A stretch of 64,000 nucleotides of DNA from Termitomyces sp. T153. Taxonomy: Eukaryota > Basidiomycota > Agaricomycetes > Agaricales > Lyophyllaceae. The stretch spans positions 620,001-684,000 of the forward strand of contig JACKQL020000007.1 of the NCBI GenBank assembly GCA_018296165.2, read 5' to 3'. Below, one piece after another: positions 35,074 to 47,286 of the stretch. The position numbers and the translations under genes were made by a program. Position 1 is the first letter of the stretch, and each line of letters begins with the position of its first letter. The notes under the pieces were generated by a model. That model ran no database searches. It was not told where the DNA came from and saw only the letters and a list, made by a program, of their open reading frames with translations.

Positions 35074-38000
35074 ATGCTGAGTGTATGGAAACGGTCGTGG
35101 AAGAAGAAGGATACTTCCATAAACGTTCTGCAGAAGACGTTGGATGGACCTAGCAGCAGCGTATCCAGTTTGGATTCCACTGCAGCGGCACATCCATCTG
35201 ACGTTGGACGAATCAAACGTCCTCACGATGAGGATATTGGACACAAGCGCCGCTATCCAGATTCACTCGAATTTGATGATCCACCTAGGAAAAAAGTCAG
35301 ACTTGACAGAACCGACACACTGTTGAACGCGGACTTGCTGGAACAAGTTCGACAACAAAATAGTGATTATCTTTTTTCCCTCGTTTTGTTTTTTCTGCTC
35401 ACGCTCCCGATTATGTTAGTAATTCTGATACTACGTTCGGAAGAGTGTACGTGGACTCGAATTTATCTTCAAGAACAGAAAATGCGAACCCAAAAGTTGT
35501 TCCCTTCTCATAGTGATCATTCAGATCTTGACTCCATTTATCATCTCCGCTGTTGAGATGGAAAAATTGCGGTGCGATTCCACAATTAAAGGTCCCCGGA
35601 CTTGCCTTTTGGTGGTCGAGTCTGTATCTGTCAACTCAACATTCCCGAATATCTCTGATATTGTACCATTTTCGGCATATGCAGAGACAATTCCTCATGT
35701 GTCGTTTTTCGTAGCAAGCTTTCTTCCTTGGCCCCGAGAATATCGGTCGGACAGTATGAAAAAAGTGACAAGCCCAGAGCAGAACTTTGTGAATACGTTT
35801 TGCGCAACGATGTTGTTGTCACTACTCCGGCAGTGAGTGAAAAGTCTCAGTGTTATTATGGATGACGCTTCCCATCTTATAGTTACTGTACGAGGCTCTC
35901 AGTTATGGAGGACTTGCTATGACCCAATTTCATATGCTAATCTTCTCCAATTTGAGTGAATTATGTGGTCAGATTCTTGCTTTGCAACAAATGATCATGA
36001 AAAACTTCTATCTGGCGACTGATCAACTATCGCGCCCTCGGATATTAGGTTTTTTGCCCTTCGCTCCACAGAATGTACCGTCCGAGATTTCCGGTTTAGA
36101 AGGCATCACGGATTTCAAAGTCCTTCATCTAGATGATTACCCATTCAATCAACCTTCAGCACTTTTTCCAGAAGTCGTTCTCTTTTACGAAAACATATCA
36201 TTGGTTGTCACTTCTACGTTGGTCAAAGAGTTACAATCACTACACTTGACTGAGTCTACAGACGGCTTCATCCGGAAACACTTTAATGATTCATACACCG
36301 TGCTCGACGAAGTGGGGGCTTGTGCTTCCGACCTTTTCTGGCGGCGTACTATGAGGGAGTCCAACGGCTCAAGCAGTTGCGATTTCAGAGTTGCAACCGA
36401 TCAGATACCTCTACCGGATTCAGTCCAAAACTGCATTCGTGATTGGACCTTCGCTCTTCCCAATCTGGATCCCGCATCCTCAAAGTTTAATGTTACCGAT
36501 AAGTTCGTAATGCTGGTGAAGGCTCTTCGGTTATGCGGACCATATGAGGAGGCGTTTCGGGGAATTATCTTTGGTATATCGATATACTCCGAATATTAGA
36601 GTTTCAAGCAGTCTGATGTTTTCCAAGTAAAAAGGCTGGTTGTTGGCTTGGCCATCAGGGACATGCTCAGAATGCTAGATGATTGTCCCCTTTTTTTCCG
36701 TCCACTTCTCGTAACCTCGGACACTCTCCATTTTCCAAGTGAACATCAGGTAAGATTTATGAACACAGAGTATATCTTCGGATTGATTAATCCATTATCA
36801 CAGGGCATTTCACACCTTTTTAGAGAAGGTATCTATAACATTTTGATCATGATGGAACTGCATCGAGGCATAGACACGTCCCTAGCATCAGTCATTGTGT
36901 GGTACGTTTATGATATTCTGAATGTATTATCAAAGCTATTACCTGCGATTTTGTAGTTTCGATACTGGTTTTCTAGACTTCGGCGAGGATATTGGTCAGG
37001 CTGAGACGACTCATGTCATTCATATGATCCAGAAGCACGAGGCTTGTCCGGGTGGCGACGAACAACTTAGTGAAACACTCAACCCTTCAACAATACAATG
37101 TGCAGACGACATCAATCCGTCCACTTTCCTTCAGGATCCTACTACTGGTAGCCGTTTATATCCAAGAGACTCCGTGAAAGCTGTGGATCGCATTGCCTCA
37201 GTAGGCCAGCTGAATGGTGCCACGATAACTCAAGTATTATCTAGTTTCAAGAAAACCCAATTCCCAACCGACTCAGAACGTACTTCTACTTGTACCGTCA
37301 CTCTTCCTGGACTTGTTCAACTTACTGGCCCACCTCGTCAAACAGAGTCTGACGCCAGAAATGTTGCGTGTTTCAAACTTTGCCAACACCTTTCGTCGAT
37401 AGGACTTCTAGATTGTTCCTTTTTTTCACCGCCTGCTTTACTCGTTGATGCTTCCAATGATGCCAATGAGGGATTCTTCGATCCAAATGCCAAAACGATT
37501 GGTACTCGACGTTATTTACGAAAGGAGCCAGATTTCTGGTTCAATACAAGAAACGCCACGGCGACATTGCTTTATCCCTTAATCATTTCAACTACCCCAG
37601 AGAATGATGTACAGCCCTATGCACCTCTTGTTATCTTGACTCGACAGCCTCTACCCAACTTAAAGAGTTTCAAGATTTTTCATTCTGGCATTCCCTCCGT
37701 CGTCTCCATCAAACGATGTACACCCCTTCAAATCGAGGAAGTGCAGCTGCGTGATCTTCACCTGTACACTCTCAGAGTGTGCCGCACTCTCTCTAACAAA
37801 CCGTTTGAGTGTTTAGTGTCCAACATGGCATATTTTTTTGCGCCCCTTACCGATGCCTGGCTGTCGTCCAATCGTAACGATCTTGTCTCGCCCTTTAAAC
37901 TCCTCTCCATCTTTGATTACATTCACTGGGATCTCGTTTCGCTCGCTGGAAGGAATTTCCACACTCCATTGAGATTAAATGATTGGGAGGGACTTGAGAG

Positions 38001-40539
38001 AGATTTACACGACGCAGTTGTCCAAGATCGCTCAGTGGAGTTTACCAGAAGATACACTGTTGTAAGACTGAGACGAGATTTGTCTCCTTTGAGCAAACCA
38101 CTGGACAGTCCAGTATGTCAGCTGATACTGACACGAACGATCATCAACTTATGGTTTCCTTCCCAGCGAGAGGCCGCATTTGAGAATATTCTCGAATACA
38201 CCAAGGCTCGACGGAAGAGCTTCGAAGATTTGCACGATGTCAATCAACCCCTGATCGAAGTAATAACTATCCCGGCTGTTTTGAATCAGTTGAATCCTAC
38301 TTCCCGTCCAACAGCTCAGTTCAAGTCTCATGCTAAGTGTAAGCACGCTCTTGCTTGTTTTATTGGATTTGTCAACTATTTTACTAGACTTGATACCTGA
38401 ACTCTGTTCTAAATGTACACTGCCCGCTAGGTGAGCCGTTTGATATCAGTTTCATCGAAATTCCTGAGCAGTTTCAGTGTTTTAAGGACGGCGCGACTTC
38501 TACCATCCATAATGCGGCGCATAGATGAACTTCTTCTGGTAAAAGAGCTGAATTCTAAGTTATTCGATAACAAAATAGCAGACACGTACCTTCATATGGC
38601 CCTGTGTACTCCATCTTGTGGCGCTGAATATGATTACGAACGACTTGAGTTGCTTGGTGTGTTTTCTTTAGTGTGACGTACCCTTCTTTAACCAATGCTT
38701 TTCAAAGGCGACGCATTTTTGAAATTCATATCTTCCACTTATCTCTTCGTTTCACGCCCTACCCACAAGGAGGGTTCCTTACACAACGCAAGACAGGATC
38801 TGATCAGTAACAAATCACTGTTTCAATACGCGTGCCGTGCCGGGATTCCCAGCTATATCCAATCTAAACTTTTTTCCCCGAGGCTATGGACTCCTCCATT
38901 TTTCACTCCCCTGTCGCCTGCCAACAGAAGTGACGAAGCAGAAGTCATCGAACGTTCTGCCCCCAATCAAACCCAAGAGGTCAAAAACATCACAGAGCAG
39001 AATACCAAGAAAAAGAGAAAGAAGCGGAGGAAAAGAAGTCAGGATGATCATTCGCAATGGTTAGGAGACAAGGTTTAATCTTTCCCTACTCTTTCCCAGA
39101 TGATAACACTCAATATCACTACGGCAGGCCGTGGCCGATGTTGCTGAAGCCATTCTTGCAGCGGGATACCTAACAGGCGGCCACGAGACGGCACTTCAAG
39201 TCACCAAAGCACTCGGAATACCTATTTTGGGGATCAGTGTATGGTCAGACTTCGCAAAAAAGGGTCCACGAGCCTCTTTCAACTTATCTCTGAAAAAAGC
39301 TTCAATAGAGGGGGTGGAAGCTATCATTGGTTATAAGGTCAAGCAACCTCAACTCTTATCTCAAGCACTAGTGCGTTATTTCCTTCACACGAAGCGCTAC
39401 GGCTACTTATCTCTTTTGTACTAGTCACATTCCTCAGTAGTAGGCCATGATTCAACGTTCACTGAGCGATTAGAGTTTGTTGGCGACGCGATACTCGATT
39501 TTAGTATGTGTAAGCGTGATCATCTTTGTATAGGAGCTTGATAATATGAGCTAGTGGTCATTCAACATCTCTATGAACGGGAACAACACTTGACACCCGG
39601 TGGGCTTACACTTTTAAAGGTAAGCATCATTATGCTGTGTAAGTTTCTATCCTACTCAAATGGATATCTAGAGCGCCATGGTGTCAAACTCGGCGCTCGC
39701 GGCAATATGTGTTTACTCTGGACTTCATGAGTATTTTTTTCACAGATCGCAACCGCTTCAAAATAGCATTCGCGATTATGTTGCGGAGCTAGAGTTCTCC
39801 AGATTGAAAGAATATCAAACAGCAGAATCAGAAGGACGTCCTCCTGGTCAGTTTTGGCTTGAACTTACTGCACCAAAAGTAAACATCCCCCTTCTCTTCC
39901 ATTTATAATTTCCATTTATAATTGATGACATCGTATACAGTATCTTTCTGACATTGTGGAATCGATAATGGGCGCCGTTTATGTTGGAGACCACTTTTCA
40001 ACAGAAGGGATTCAAGTCCTTTTTGAGAAGTTGCTGAAGCCCTTCTACGACAGATACATCACTCTCAAAACCCTCTCACATCATCCAACAAAAATACTGT
40101 TTGAATTGTTTCAAAGGCAGGGATGCCGACGATTTACCATTCAAAACGACACAAAGGAGAGGAAAGGAACGCTGACCATAGCTCAAGGTAAAAAAAAATA
40201 AATCTGTCATTGTACCGAAGATTAAACTGATCTTGCAAAACAGTAGTCGTACACGACATTATACTGGCAAGCGCGGAGGATCGTGATCCGGCTATTGCAG
40301 CTCGACGTGCCTCCTTTTTCGCCCTGGATGCGCTTGATGGCGATTCAGGTTTCTATTTCTTCGCAAGAACTTGCGACTGCAGAATAGTCCAGACGTCGGG
40401 GAAAGAATTGATTGCAAAGGACAAGAGATCAGAGCAAATGTACGTTGAGGACGAAAGTGAGGTGGAAGCAGGCAGGATAATGTGCGAATTGCTTCCAACG
40501 CAGAATAGCGACTTAGAAGAGGGAATGATACTGGATTGA
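35074..40539 (+). CDS. DCL: Dicer-like ribonuclease III with degenerate helicase domain
   Basis: The start MLSVWKRSWKKKDTSINVLQ opens a nuclear-signal-like region (DDPPRKKVRLDR). The helicase part is recognisable but decayed: RNDVVVTTPALLYEALSYGG is motif Ib-like, the DEAH position reads LIFSNLSELC, motif III reads PRILGFLPFAP, and no GxGKT is found. C-lobe traces are AFRGIIF and HLFREGIYNILI. A dimerization domain follows (FLQDPTTGSRLYPRDSVKAV, to about 37450), then a PAZ-like region (REAAFENILEYTKARRKSFE). RNase IIIa has LELLG/DAFLKF and VADVAEAILAAGY. RNase IIIb has ERLEFVGDAILDF and DIVESIMGAVYVGD, so all four acidic residues of each site are kept. A C-terminal dsRBD-like segment ends at 40539. 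It should cut dsRNA to small RNAs for silencing. N-terminal exon borders are uncertain. Confidence 0.85.
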
Positions 40540-40624
40540 TTTTTACGAAAAGAACTTCTATACGTGTACTGAAACTGCAGGACACGACAAGATGAACTGC
40601 TGAATCCACTTTAACCCTGGTCCT

Positions 40625-40974
40625 TCATGCGCTTTGGGATTTAGTCCTGCAACGAGGTTAGGCGGCCCAGACATAGGTAGGAAGAAAATACCATACAATT
40701 GCCATTTGGCAGCAACAAAAGGAATCGCGAAACCCGTGGCAAGGTAAACAAAGACTTTGGCCGCAAAGGGAGCCTTGTTTTTGCCGGGGAACTGGAAAGG
40801 AAGATGCTGCATCAAGTCCAAATGAGTGACGAGCATTTAAGATTGAATTTGAAGAACATGTACATGGTAGTGGCCGTGGTCACTTCGCGCAACAGAGGTG
40901 GTGTGGAAAGAACGCGCGCGCGCGAAGGCTTGCTGGCGAAGGATGAAAGAACGGGCAAAGATAGCCATTGACAT
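40625..40974 (-). CDS. COX8: cytochrome c oxidase subunit VIIc-type (COX8 of yeast)
   Basis: Three exons (40974-40864, 40806-40697, 40646-40625) give 80 residues. The N-terminus MSMAIFARSFILRQQAFARA, RSFHTTSVAR is a classic mitochondrial presequence. The mature part reads HGHYHHLPFQFPGKNKAPFA, then one membrane helix VYLATGFAIPFVAAKWQL, and ends TKSQSA. This is the single-helix subunit of complex IV matching animal VIIc. The (CG)n run near 40915 encodes the Ala-Arg repeats of the presequence. The stop is 85 bp from the convergent Dicer-like stop. Confidence 0.88.
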
Positions 40975-41385
40975 TTTCGGTGGTGGTTTCTGAGCAGAGC
41001 CGTCGGGTTGGCTCGGAAACACCCGTTATTTGTCAGTCATGTGAGTAAGTACAAGTTCTTGTTCTTGTTCCAGTTTTTATCTCCCAAGACGCCAGCTGTT
41101 CTTAAGATCTGAGATTACCACAAATAGATGATAGCAGGTTCTTATCCGTGCATTCTATATGTGCTGGCATGTGCATGCCCTTGTCATGAGAGGCATGTTT
41201 TCTTTTCGACTAGGAGACTTGTGCGACTACCCAACATCATTGTATGGCGGCAATCAGGGATCACTTTACACTAAGCCAAATATTAATACGTATATACGTT
41301 ATATAGTGTCTTGTTTTATCTTATTTGGGATGTATAGAATAATCCTAATTTGAGGTTACCCCTTCTCCATGCTTCTACATGCTCA

Positions 41386-41535
41386 GTCTTCTTCATCAGG
41401 AAGAAGGATGGATCTCTTTGTCTGGATTATTGAGTCTTGAATGCAATAACAGTGAAGAACTGCTACCCCCTTCCACTCATTTTTGAACTCATCAATAACC
41501 TCCAAGCTGCCTGCTACTTCACCAAGTTGGATGTT
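41386..41535 (+). mobile_element. Ty3/gypsy retrotransposon reverse-transcriptase fragment (dead)
   Basis: One frame reads VFFIRKKDGSLCLDY, a TGA at 41431, then VLNAITVKNCYPLPLIFELI, NNLQAACYFTKLDV. This is the N-terminal finger/palm segment of gypsy reverse transcriptase (normally FF..KKDGSLR...DYR.LN..TVKNRYPLPLI..L). The first in-frame stop replaces the conserved Arg of DYR. Homology stops right after KLDV, and the following 180 bp are unrelated. No LTR or integrase was seen, so it is an old truncated copy. Confidence 0.8.
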
Positions 41536-41797
41536 CCTCCTTTGCTTGCACTGTATGGATTAAGAAAGCTGGGAAGGCTTATAGTGGCTGAAAGGTCACT
41601 GAATCTGTCAAAAAATCATGTTAGTTTGATCTTCCAAAGCTTGTCTGCTTGTCTTGACACATTTCAACAAGAAACTCAAGCTGTTCTAGCTGATATTGTA
41701 CCATGTGTCAAATAAAATCTGCTTGAATGTTCTTGTTTTGCTCTAGTGCAATCTCTTTGAGTTGTTTTGCAGATCCTCGAGCTTGTTGGAGTTCTGT

Positions 41798-42000
41798 CAC
41801 TGCTGGTAGCCAATCATGTTTTCAAGGGAAAAACTAGGAAAGAAACCTGTTATACCATTTCTGGACAGTGTATTTCCAATGGAAAAAGGCTCTAAACAAT
41901 GGAAGAAGCTGTTTTCTAAAGGAAAAATCTCTCCAAGAAATGGTATGACAGGTTTCTTTTTCCATTTTCCCACTGGAAACAGGTTCCAGTGCCAGCAGTG
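41798..42000. mobile_element. 203-bp MITE-like foldback element
   Basis: Terminal inverted repeats CACTGCTGG (41798-41806) and CCAGCAGTG (41992-42000) are perfect. Inside, AGAAACCTGTTATACCATTT at 41841 pairs with AGAAATGGTATGACAGGTTT at 41936 (22-nt arms, one mismatch), and weaker pairing extends along both arms. The 5'-CA...TG-3' ends recall hAT-type elements, but no clear target-site duplication was found. The internal open frame is an accident of the A-rich arms. It encodes no transposase. Confidence 0.6.
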
Positions 42001-42622
42001 TGTGTGCTAAGATGATCAAAGGAACTACAGTTTATGTAAAAGGAACTGCAGCTTATCAAGCATTGCATCATGCATTCGAGATAATCAATGCCTTCAAACT
42101 ACAGAAGCCTTGGTCTTCCTTGGATTCCATAGGTATGCCTCACTACATTGCCTGTGGTTTGCCACAAATTAGCAAGAACTTAGTAAAAGGTGCACCGTAG
42201 AGATCCTGAGACAGTTCGAAATGTCACATAAAGGTAATAGTGTATAGTCGGACAGCAGTTATTTTGAGATCGGGATATCTTACGGAATGGCATTGATGCA
42301 AGAAAAACGGTTCAAACGTCGCCAAAGATGATATTTCCTAATCTAGAGTTACACTTGTAATTACTTTTCTAATTTTACCACGAGTGCCAACGTTTGTGCA
42401 AACTGCTGTCAATTCAATGGTTATTTTTACATAGATTGCCCTGATTGTCTGTGCTCGATATACTCTCGAGCTCAGGTGCTTTACGCGATAATCGATATCG
42501 ATACTGGTTGAATTCTCTAGCCTATCGTCAGACGTTGTCAGCTGATCTGTCTGGGACTAAGCTTCAAAAGTTCAGCTACTTCGTATACTACCGTGACGTC
42601 TGCACATCGATCTACCCACTAC

Positions 42623-45293
42623 ATGGCCCAGTCTGTTACTTTAAACATCCCAGCTCTCAACAAGAGCATCACCGTTCCTACTGGTCTTTTCATCAACAAT
42701 GAATTTGTACCATCGATTGATTCCACAGAACGAATCCAGTGAGTTTAATGCCTTTGACCTACGATCGTGTTGACACGGAGTACAGAGCCGTAAACCCTGC
42801 TACTGAGGAGGTTATCTGCTCTGTTGTTTCTGGTATACCTTGTTCATGAGTCCTGCTCTATTGAACTCATTACGCAAAGCTTCCCCCATGGATATCGACG
42901 CCGCTGTCGCTGCCGCCCGACAGGCGTTCAGAACGACTTGGGGAAAAAACGTCACCGGGTTTGAAAGGTCAAGGTTAATCAACAAACTTGCAGATCTGAT
43001 CGAGAGTCATGCACAAGAACTCGCGGAACTTGAATCCTTGAACAATGGGAAGCCCGTCAGGATTGCAAGGTGGTGGCGTATGAAGAGCTCGATCGAGGGT
43101 ACTGATCCAGACCCCCAGGGATTTTGATATCGGAGACAGCGTACAGTGTTTAAGGTACTATGCTGGATGGGCCGACAAAATACTTGGTCAGGTGTGTATT
43201 TTTTATCACTCCCTTGGGCTTTGAATCCTCATCTTCCCGAATTGAGTCCATTGAAGTCGACAATAAAACTAAACTCGCCTTTACTCGCCATGATCCAATT
43301 GGCGTCTGCGGTCAAATGTAACGGTTGAAATTCAATGCCATCTTACTCCGTATTCTGACCCAGCATTGATGCTAGTATTCCCTGGAATTATCCGATCAAC
43401 ATGTGGTAAGTTCTTCGGGCACGTCTCAAGTATTTCTCTGAGAGAGACTACAGGGCGTGGAAAGTTGCTCCAGCTCTTGCCGTAGGCTGTACGATTGTTA
43501 TGAAACCATCAGAGCTATGCCCCCTGACGGCACTTGTATGTTACCTTGCGTCCACCAAGATGTTGATCTTACAATGACTTTCAAGAAATTATCAGAACTT
43601 ATCAAGGAAGCAGGGTAATTACACATTTAGTCCGTTATGGATTGGCTTAAGACATTCTTTGTCTTAGATTCCCCCCAGGGGTGGTGAATACGGTCCCGTC
43701 ATATGGTCCTGTTGGTGGCGCTGCGTTGGCTGCCCATCCTGAGGTTGATAAGGTGGCCTTTACAGGCTCCACTATTACGGGCCGCAAGATCATGGAGGCA
43801 GCGGCGAAGAGTAATTTAAAGAAGGTTCTTTGAAAATTCACCACTTCCAGCAATTCCTGATGTTACATCAATCAGATTTCACTCGAGCTTGGCGGGAAAT
43901 CTCCGCATCTCGTCTTCTCCTCTGCCGATCTAGATCAAGGTCAGTTCTCATATCCGTACGGGATCTCTGGTGGAGCTGTGTTACCGGATTCTCGATACAT
44001 GGGGAAGTTCTAACACGCCATATCAATCATGATAATCCTTATCTCGTGTGTCTCGTGGCCGCCATTTCCTTGCGGCCACCATACGCTGCCGCAACGTGTA
44101 TGGTGGGCAAGAACCTATTTTCGATTCAGACCAGACACTCGTGTCGTAATAGCCTCGAACCCATTGTTCTCTCTTCGTGTTCTCTTGACTTCGCGGCGCT
44201 CTGACTGACGGAGTACCTTAGCTGCCAATTGGGCCGCCCTTGGAATATGCTACAATACTGGCCAGGATTGTACGGCCGGTTCACGGGTCTATGTTCAAGA
44301 CGATATCTACGACAAGTTTGTTGAGCTTCTAGTCACAAAGGTGAAAAAACAGGTAATAGGCGACGGTTTTGACGATGCATCGGGAGGAGGTCCAGTCGTA
44401 CGGTACTCTTTCTTTCTTAAGATCGCGCAGTTACTTGACAGGTGATTTAGGTTTCAAAGGTTCAATATGATAAGGTCTGGAGCTACATCGAATCAGGTAA
44501 ACAGGAAGGCGCCAAGGCCATTCTTGGTGGAGTAAAAAGAGTTGGCAAAGGTTACTATGTTGATCCTACGAGTGAGTTCCATTCACTGTCTGCACGCGTG
44601 TTTTGCGCCTGAATAATTTTCCAAGTATTCACAGAGATCCGACCAGATATGAAAATTGTTAGTGGAAACTCGAGACCCCAGTTCTAGCCTTTCTGATTCT
44701 TATGTTCATAACAGGTTAAGGAAGAAGTGAGACGGTTGTGGCTCTCAAGAGCCGAAAGCGACTCTGACAACTTTTTCAGATCTTTGGCCCGGTATTGTCT
44801 GTTGGAAGATTCAAAACAGAGCAAGAAGCCATAACTCTCGCGAACGACACGACTTACGGATTAGGTGCAGGCCTCCATTCAAGTACGTATTCCATACACC
44901 TTTCGGTGTGCTTTCCAAGAGGAGCAAAAACTTACATTTGTCTATCCAACAGCTGATGCCAACCAATGCATGCGCGTCGCATCAGCCCTTGAGGCTGGAA
45001 CTGTCAGTAACAATTCTTTCCTCCATCTTCTCCGATCTTTTCCAAAAATTCATGCATTAATTGAATGCTCCACAGGTCTGGGTGAACCAGTACAACCTTT
45101 TGAACAACAATGTTCCGTTTGGAGGGAAGAAACAGTCAGGAATAGGTTCGTGACGGAATTTTATATTGAGCCTTCCTACATTACCATATATCTCAAATTA
45201 GGTCGTGAACTTGGGAGTTATGCTCTCGAAGAATATACCTCTGTCAAGGCTGTGCACTGGAATTTTGGCGAGAAACTAGATTGGCCGTTGTAA
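42623..45293 (+). CDS. NAD(P)-dependent aldehyde dehydrogenase
   Basis: More than ten short exons. Start [20 protein letters not shown], then [136 protein letters not shown] and [20 protein letters not shown], with the general-base Glu. The catalytic Cys lies in [20 protein letters not shown]. It ends [20 protein letters not shown]. This matches the cytosolic/mitochondrial ALDH1/2-like family that oxidises acetaldehyde and other aldehydes to acids. No leader is present, so it is likely cytosolic. The intron before AANWAALG is 282 nt (43940-44221), several times longer than its neighbours. Confidence 0.92.
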
Positions 45294-45918
45294 ACCCTTT
45301 CCATAAAGATAGGACTTTGAACGTGTGCAATCGAGGTGAATTTAAGTTGACCCGCACCCAAGATATGTTCTAGTAGTTGCTGAGTCCCGTCGTCGAGGAT
45401 AGTTAATAGCCGTACATACTTGAGCCCCATCACTGCGTACTACATGATACTGATATGACCCGGTACCGAGTATATATGTATACGAGTCTGAGGTAACGAG
45501 GAGTTTGTAATTTTTGTTGACTGCACCAAGCGACTGCAGCGCTGTGATGAGTATAAAGAGCCCGATGTGTCAGTGAGGGACAGCATATGCCTGTTCGATA
45601 TCCCTAAGTGGATGTATTCATGGCCCCCAGGTCGACAGTCGACATCTAAGCCCTCAGTGCATTGATCATGCCAGACTCGGAACTCTTTATTACACAATTG
45701 TTGCTTCCTGACGCGTAAATGACATCCGAGTCCGACTCGTTGCTCCGAGCTACCAGGGAGCGATAGTACTAGTACTAGCCTACAAAAACCTGTATACCTG
45801 CAACTCGAAATCGGGCATGAATAGACGACTGAGTACTTATTGAGTACCGACTACTGAGTATCCATATCCCAGATCTGAGAATACATGTACTAGCACGTGG
45901 TGTAAAATAACGAAAAGT
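45294..45918. other. convergent intergenic stretch
   Basis: There are 625 bp between the ALDH stop and the Zn2Cys6 stop. Short degenerate GAGTAC/GTACTAG repeats cluster at 45760-45900. No gene was seen. Confidence 0.4.
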
Positions 45919-46645
45919 CTAGTATGCACTGGTGGAGGGGATATTGGACTCAGTCTCGAAAGGATCTACCTGGATCCCATCTGCAGCTACAGGTTGATCG
46001 TGCGTACCCTGTTCAAGAGCATCCCATGTATAACCATAAAACAGAAGACTTGGCACGTGAATCATAGAGGGCATCGGTAAATTGTGTCTAACAGTTCCCC
46101 CAGTTGGGTTAGGTGATGAGTCGCTATCATGGTTGACTGGTCGATCGTAGAGTGAACCAACGACGCCACTTTCGAGGCTATACGATGTGGAGTAGTAGGA
46201 GTCTTGAAAAATTGCCTCCCGGGGCACGCCTGAGGCAAGAGAATTGTTAAAAGCGGTATTGGGCCACAGAGAGGTAGAGCCCCATGTCACGGTAGTAGGA
46301 GAGTCATATTGATACAGCGGACTCTGAGACGCGATTGGAGGTGTGGCGTTTTGAGGACCTCTATCGGAATAAAAAGAGGTTCTAGCGGGAACACCTTGAC
46401 CTTGGGCTTCAGGCGAAGTCCCAACGGGCCCTTTTATACAATTAAGGTTTCGCTCGATACAGCGCTGGCAACGTGAATCATGGGGGTTCGGAGCACACTA
46501 TTTTATCGGCTTTAGAAAAACAAACGGCAGGAATCGACGAGTTACAAACCTTGACTTTGCTATTGCGGCAGTGATAGCAGGCCACAGGCGTTCTTTTCTT
46601 TGGTGGCTTAGGGAGGAATTCATCCGAGGAGGAAACTGAAAGCAT
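45919..46645 (-). CDS. short Zn2Cys6 zinc-cluster protein
   Basis: Two exons (46645-46550 and 46497-45919, intron 52 bp) encode 224 residues. The zinc cluster spans the splice: CYHCRNSKVK joined to CAPNPHDSRCQRCIERNLNC, giving C-x2-C-x6-C-x8-C-x2-C-x6-C. The N-terminus MLSVSSSDEFLPKPPKKRTP is short and basic. The remainder is Ser/Thr/Pro-rich with no fungal-trans domain, so the protein is much shorter than classic Gal4-type regulators. It is probably a DNA-binding factor; targets are unknown. A further 5' exon cannot be excluded, because the segment before MLSV ends in a possible acceptor (tttcag). Confidence 0.75.
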
Positions 46646-47286
46646 TGAATGATTTATGAGTCAAAGAAAAAACTTGCATATGTTACGTTACAACATTGGG
46701 TATTTATAAAGGGAGAAGTACGCGGGTGGAAGCACTGGTTGACTATTCGAAGCAAAAACATTGGAAAGGCTGAGGCTGCACTGAATGGATTAATCACCAC
46801 GAGTTTTACCTGAAGGCCGAGCATCGAAGGCCTAACGCTCAAAATTGTTTGTAGTTAAGCCGCTTCGCGGGGTAGGATGACACGAGAGACCCTGTCGTTT
46901 GATAAGCTGAAATGTTAAATGTTGAATGTCATAGATATGAACCACAATCTTCACAACTGCGCAGTGTCAGCGCGGGACCATTTAAGCGAGAACGAAGCAA
47001 AAAAGATTAAGGCAGGTCCAACTCAATTCGAGATAATCAGTCAAAAATCTGAATCCCGGCTCATCAAGCCAGAGGTCAGAGGTCCACGAGGACAACGTAT
47101 TTTTAGGCAATCCACGATGCAAAGAGATCAAGTACAGGCGTAGATTCAATGAGCTGGTTGAACCTGAACCCCATGGCATCATGATGTTGGTGAAACGAGA
47201 TGTATCTCACATATGCGTAAAAAATAGGAATGGAAAGTTGTAAAGCTGACAAACGTACGACATCTTCGCAGATAAAATATTATCTG
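46646..47286. other. intergenic stretch
   Basis: There are 641 bp between the Zn2Cys6 start and the proteasome gene's stop. A 74-codon plus-strand open frame at 46919-47143 has no family features. It is presumed to hold the Zn2Cys6 promoter. Confidence 0.4.

Larger units (their letters stand above)
40975..42622. other. 1.65-kb accessory stretch with transposon debris
   Basis: No host gene was seen. The right part holds a gypsy reverse-transcriptase scrap (41386-41535) and a foldback element (41798-42000), listed separately. Two near-identical 12-mers (aaggaact(a/g)cag) lie close together at 42019-42048. The ALDH promoter must lie at its right end. Confidence 0.6.

Noticed and set aside
40908..40925. 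(CG)n run as Z-DNA or a regulatory element
   Set aside because: It lies in the coding exon of the COX subunit and encodes the Ala-Arg repeats of its mitochondrial presequence.
41536..41715. Second half of the gypsy fragment frame as further retrotransposon
   Set aside because: After KLDV the residues match no reverse-transcriptase motif in any frame; the open frame continues by chance.
41816..42010. Open frame starting MFSREKLGKKPVIPFLDS as a small protein
   Set aside because: It lies wholly inside the foldback element, and its residues mirror the inverted arms.
43940..44204. Open frame within the ALDH long intron as a separate gene
   Set aside because: It begins inside an exon in another frame, has no domain, and canonical splice sites flank the interval.
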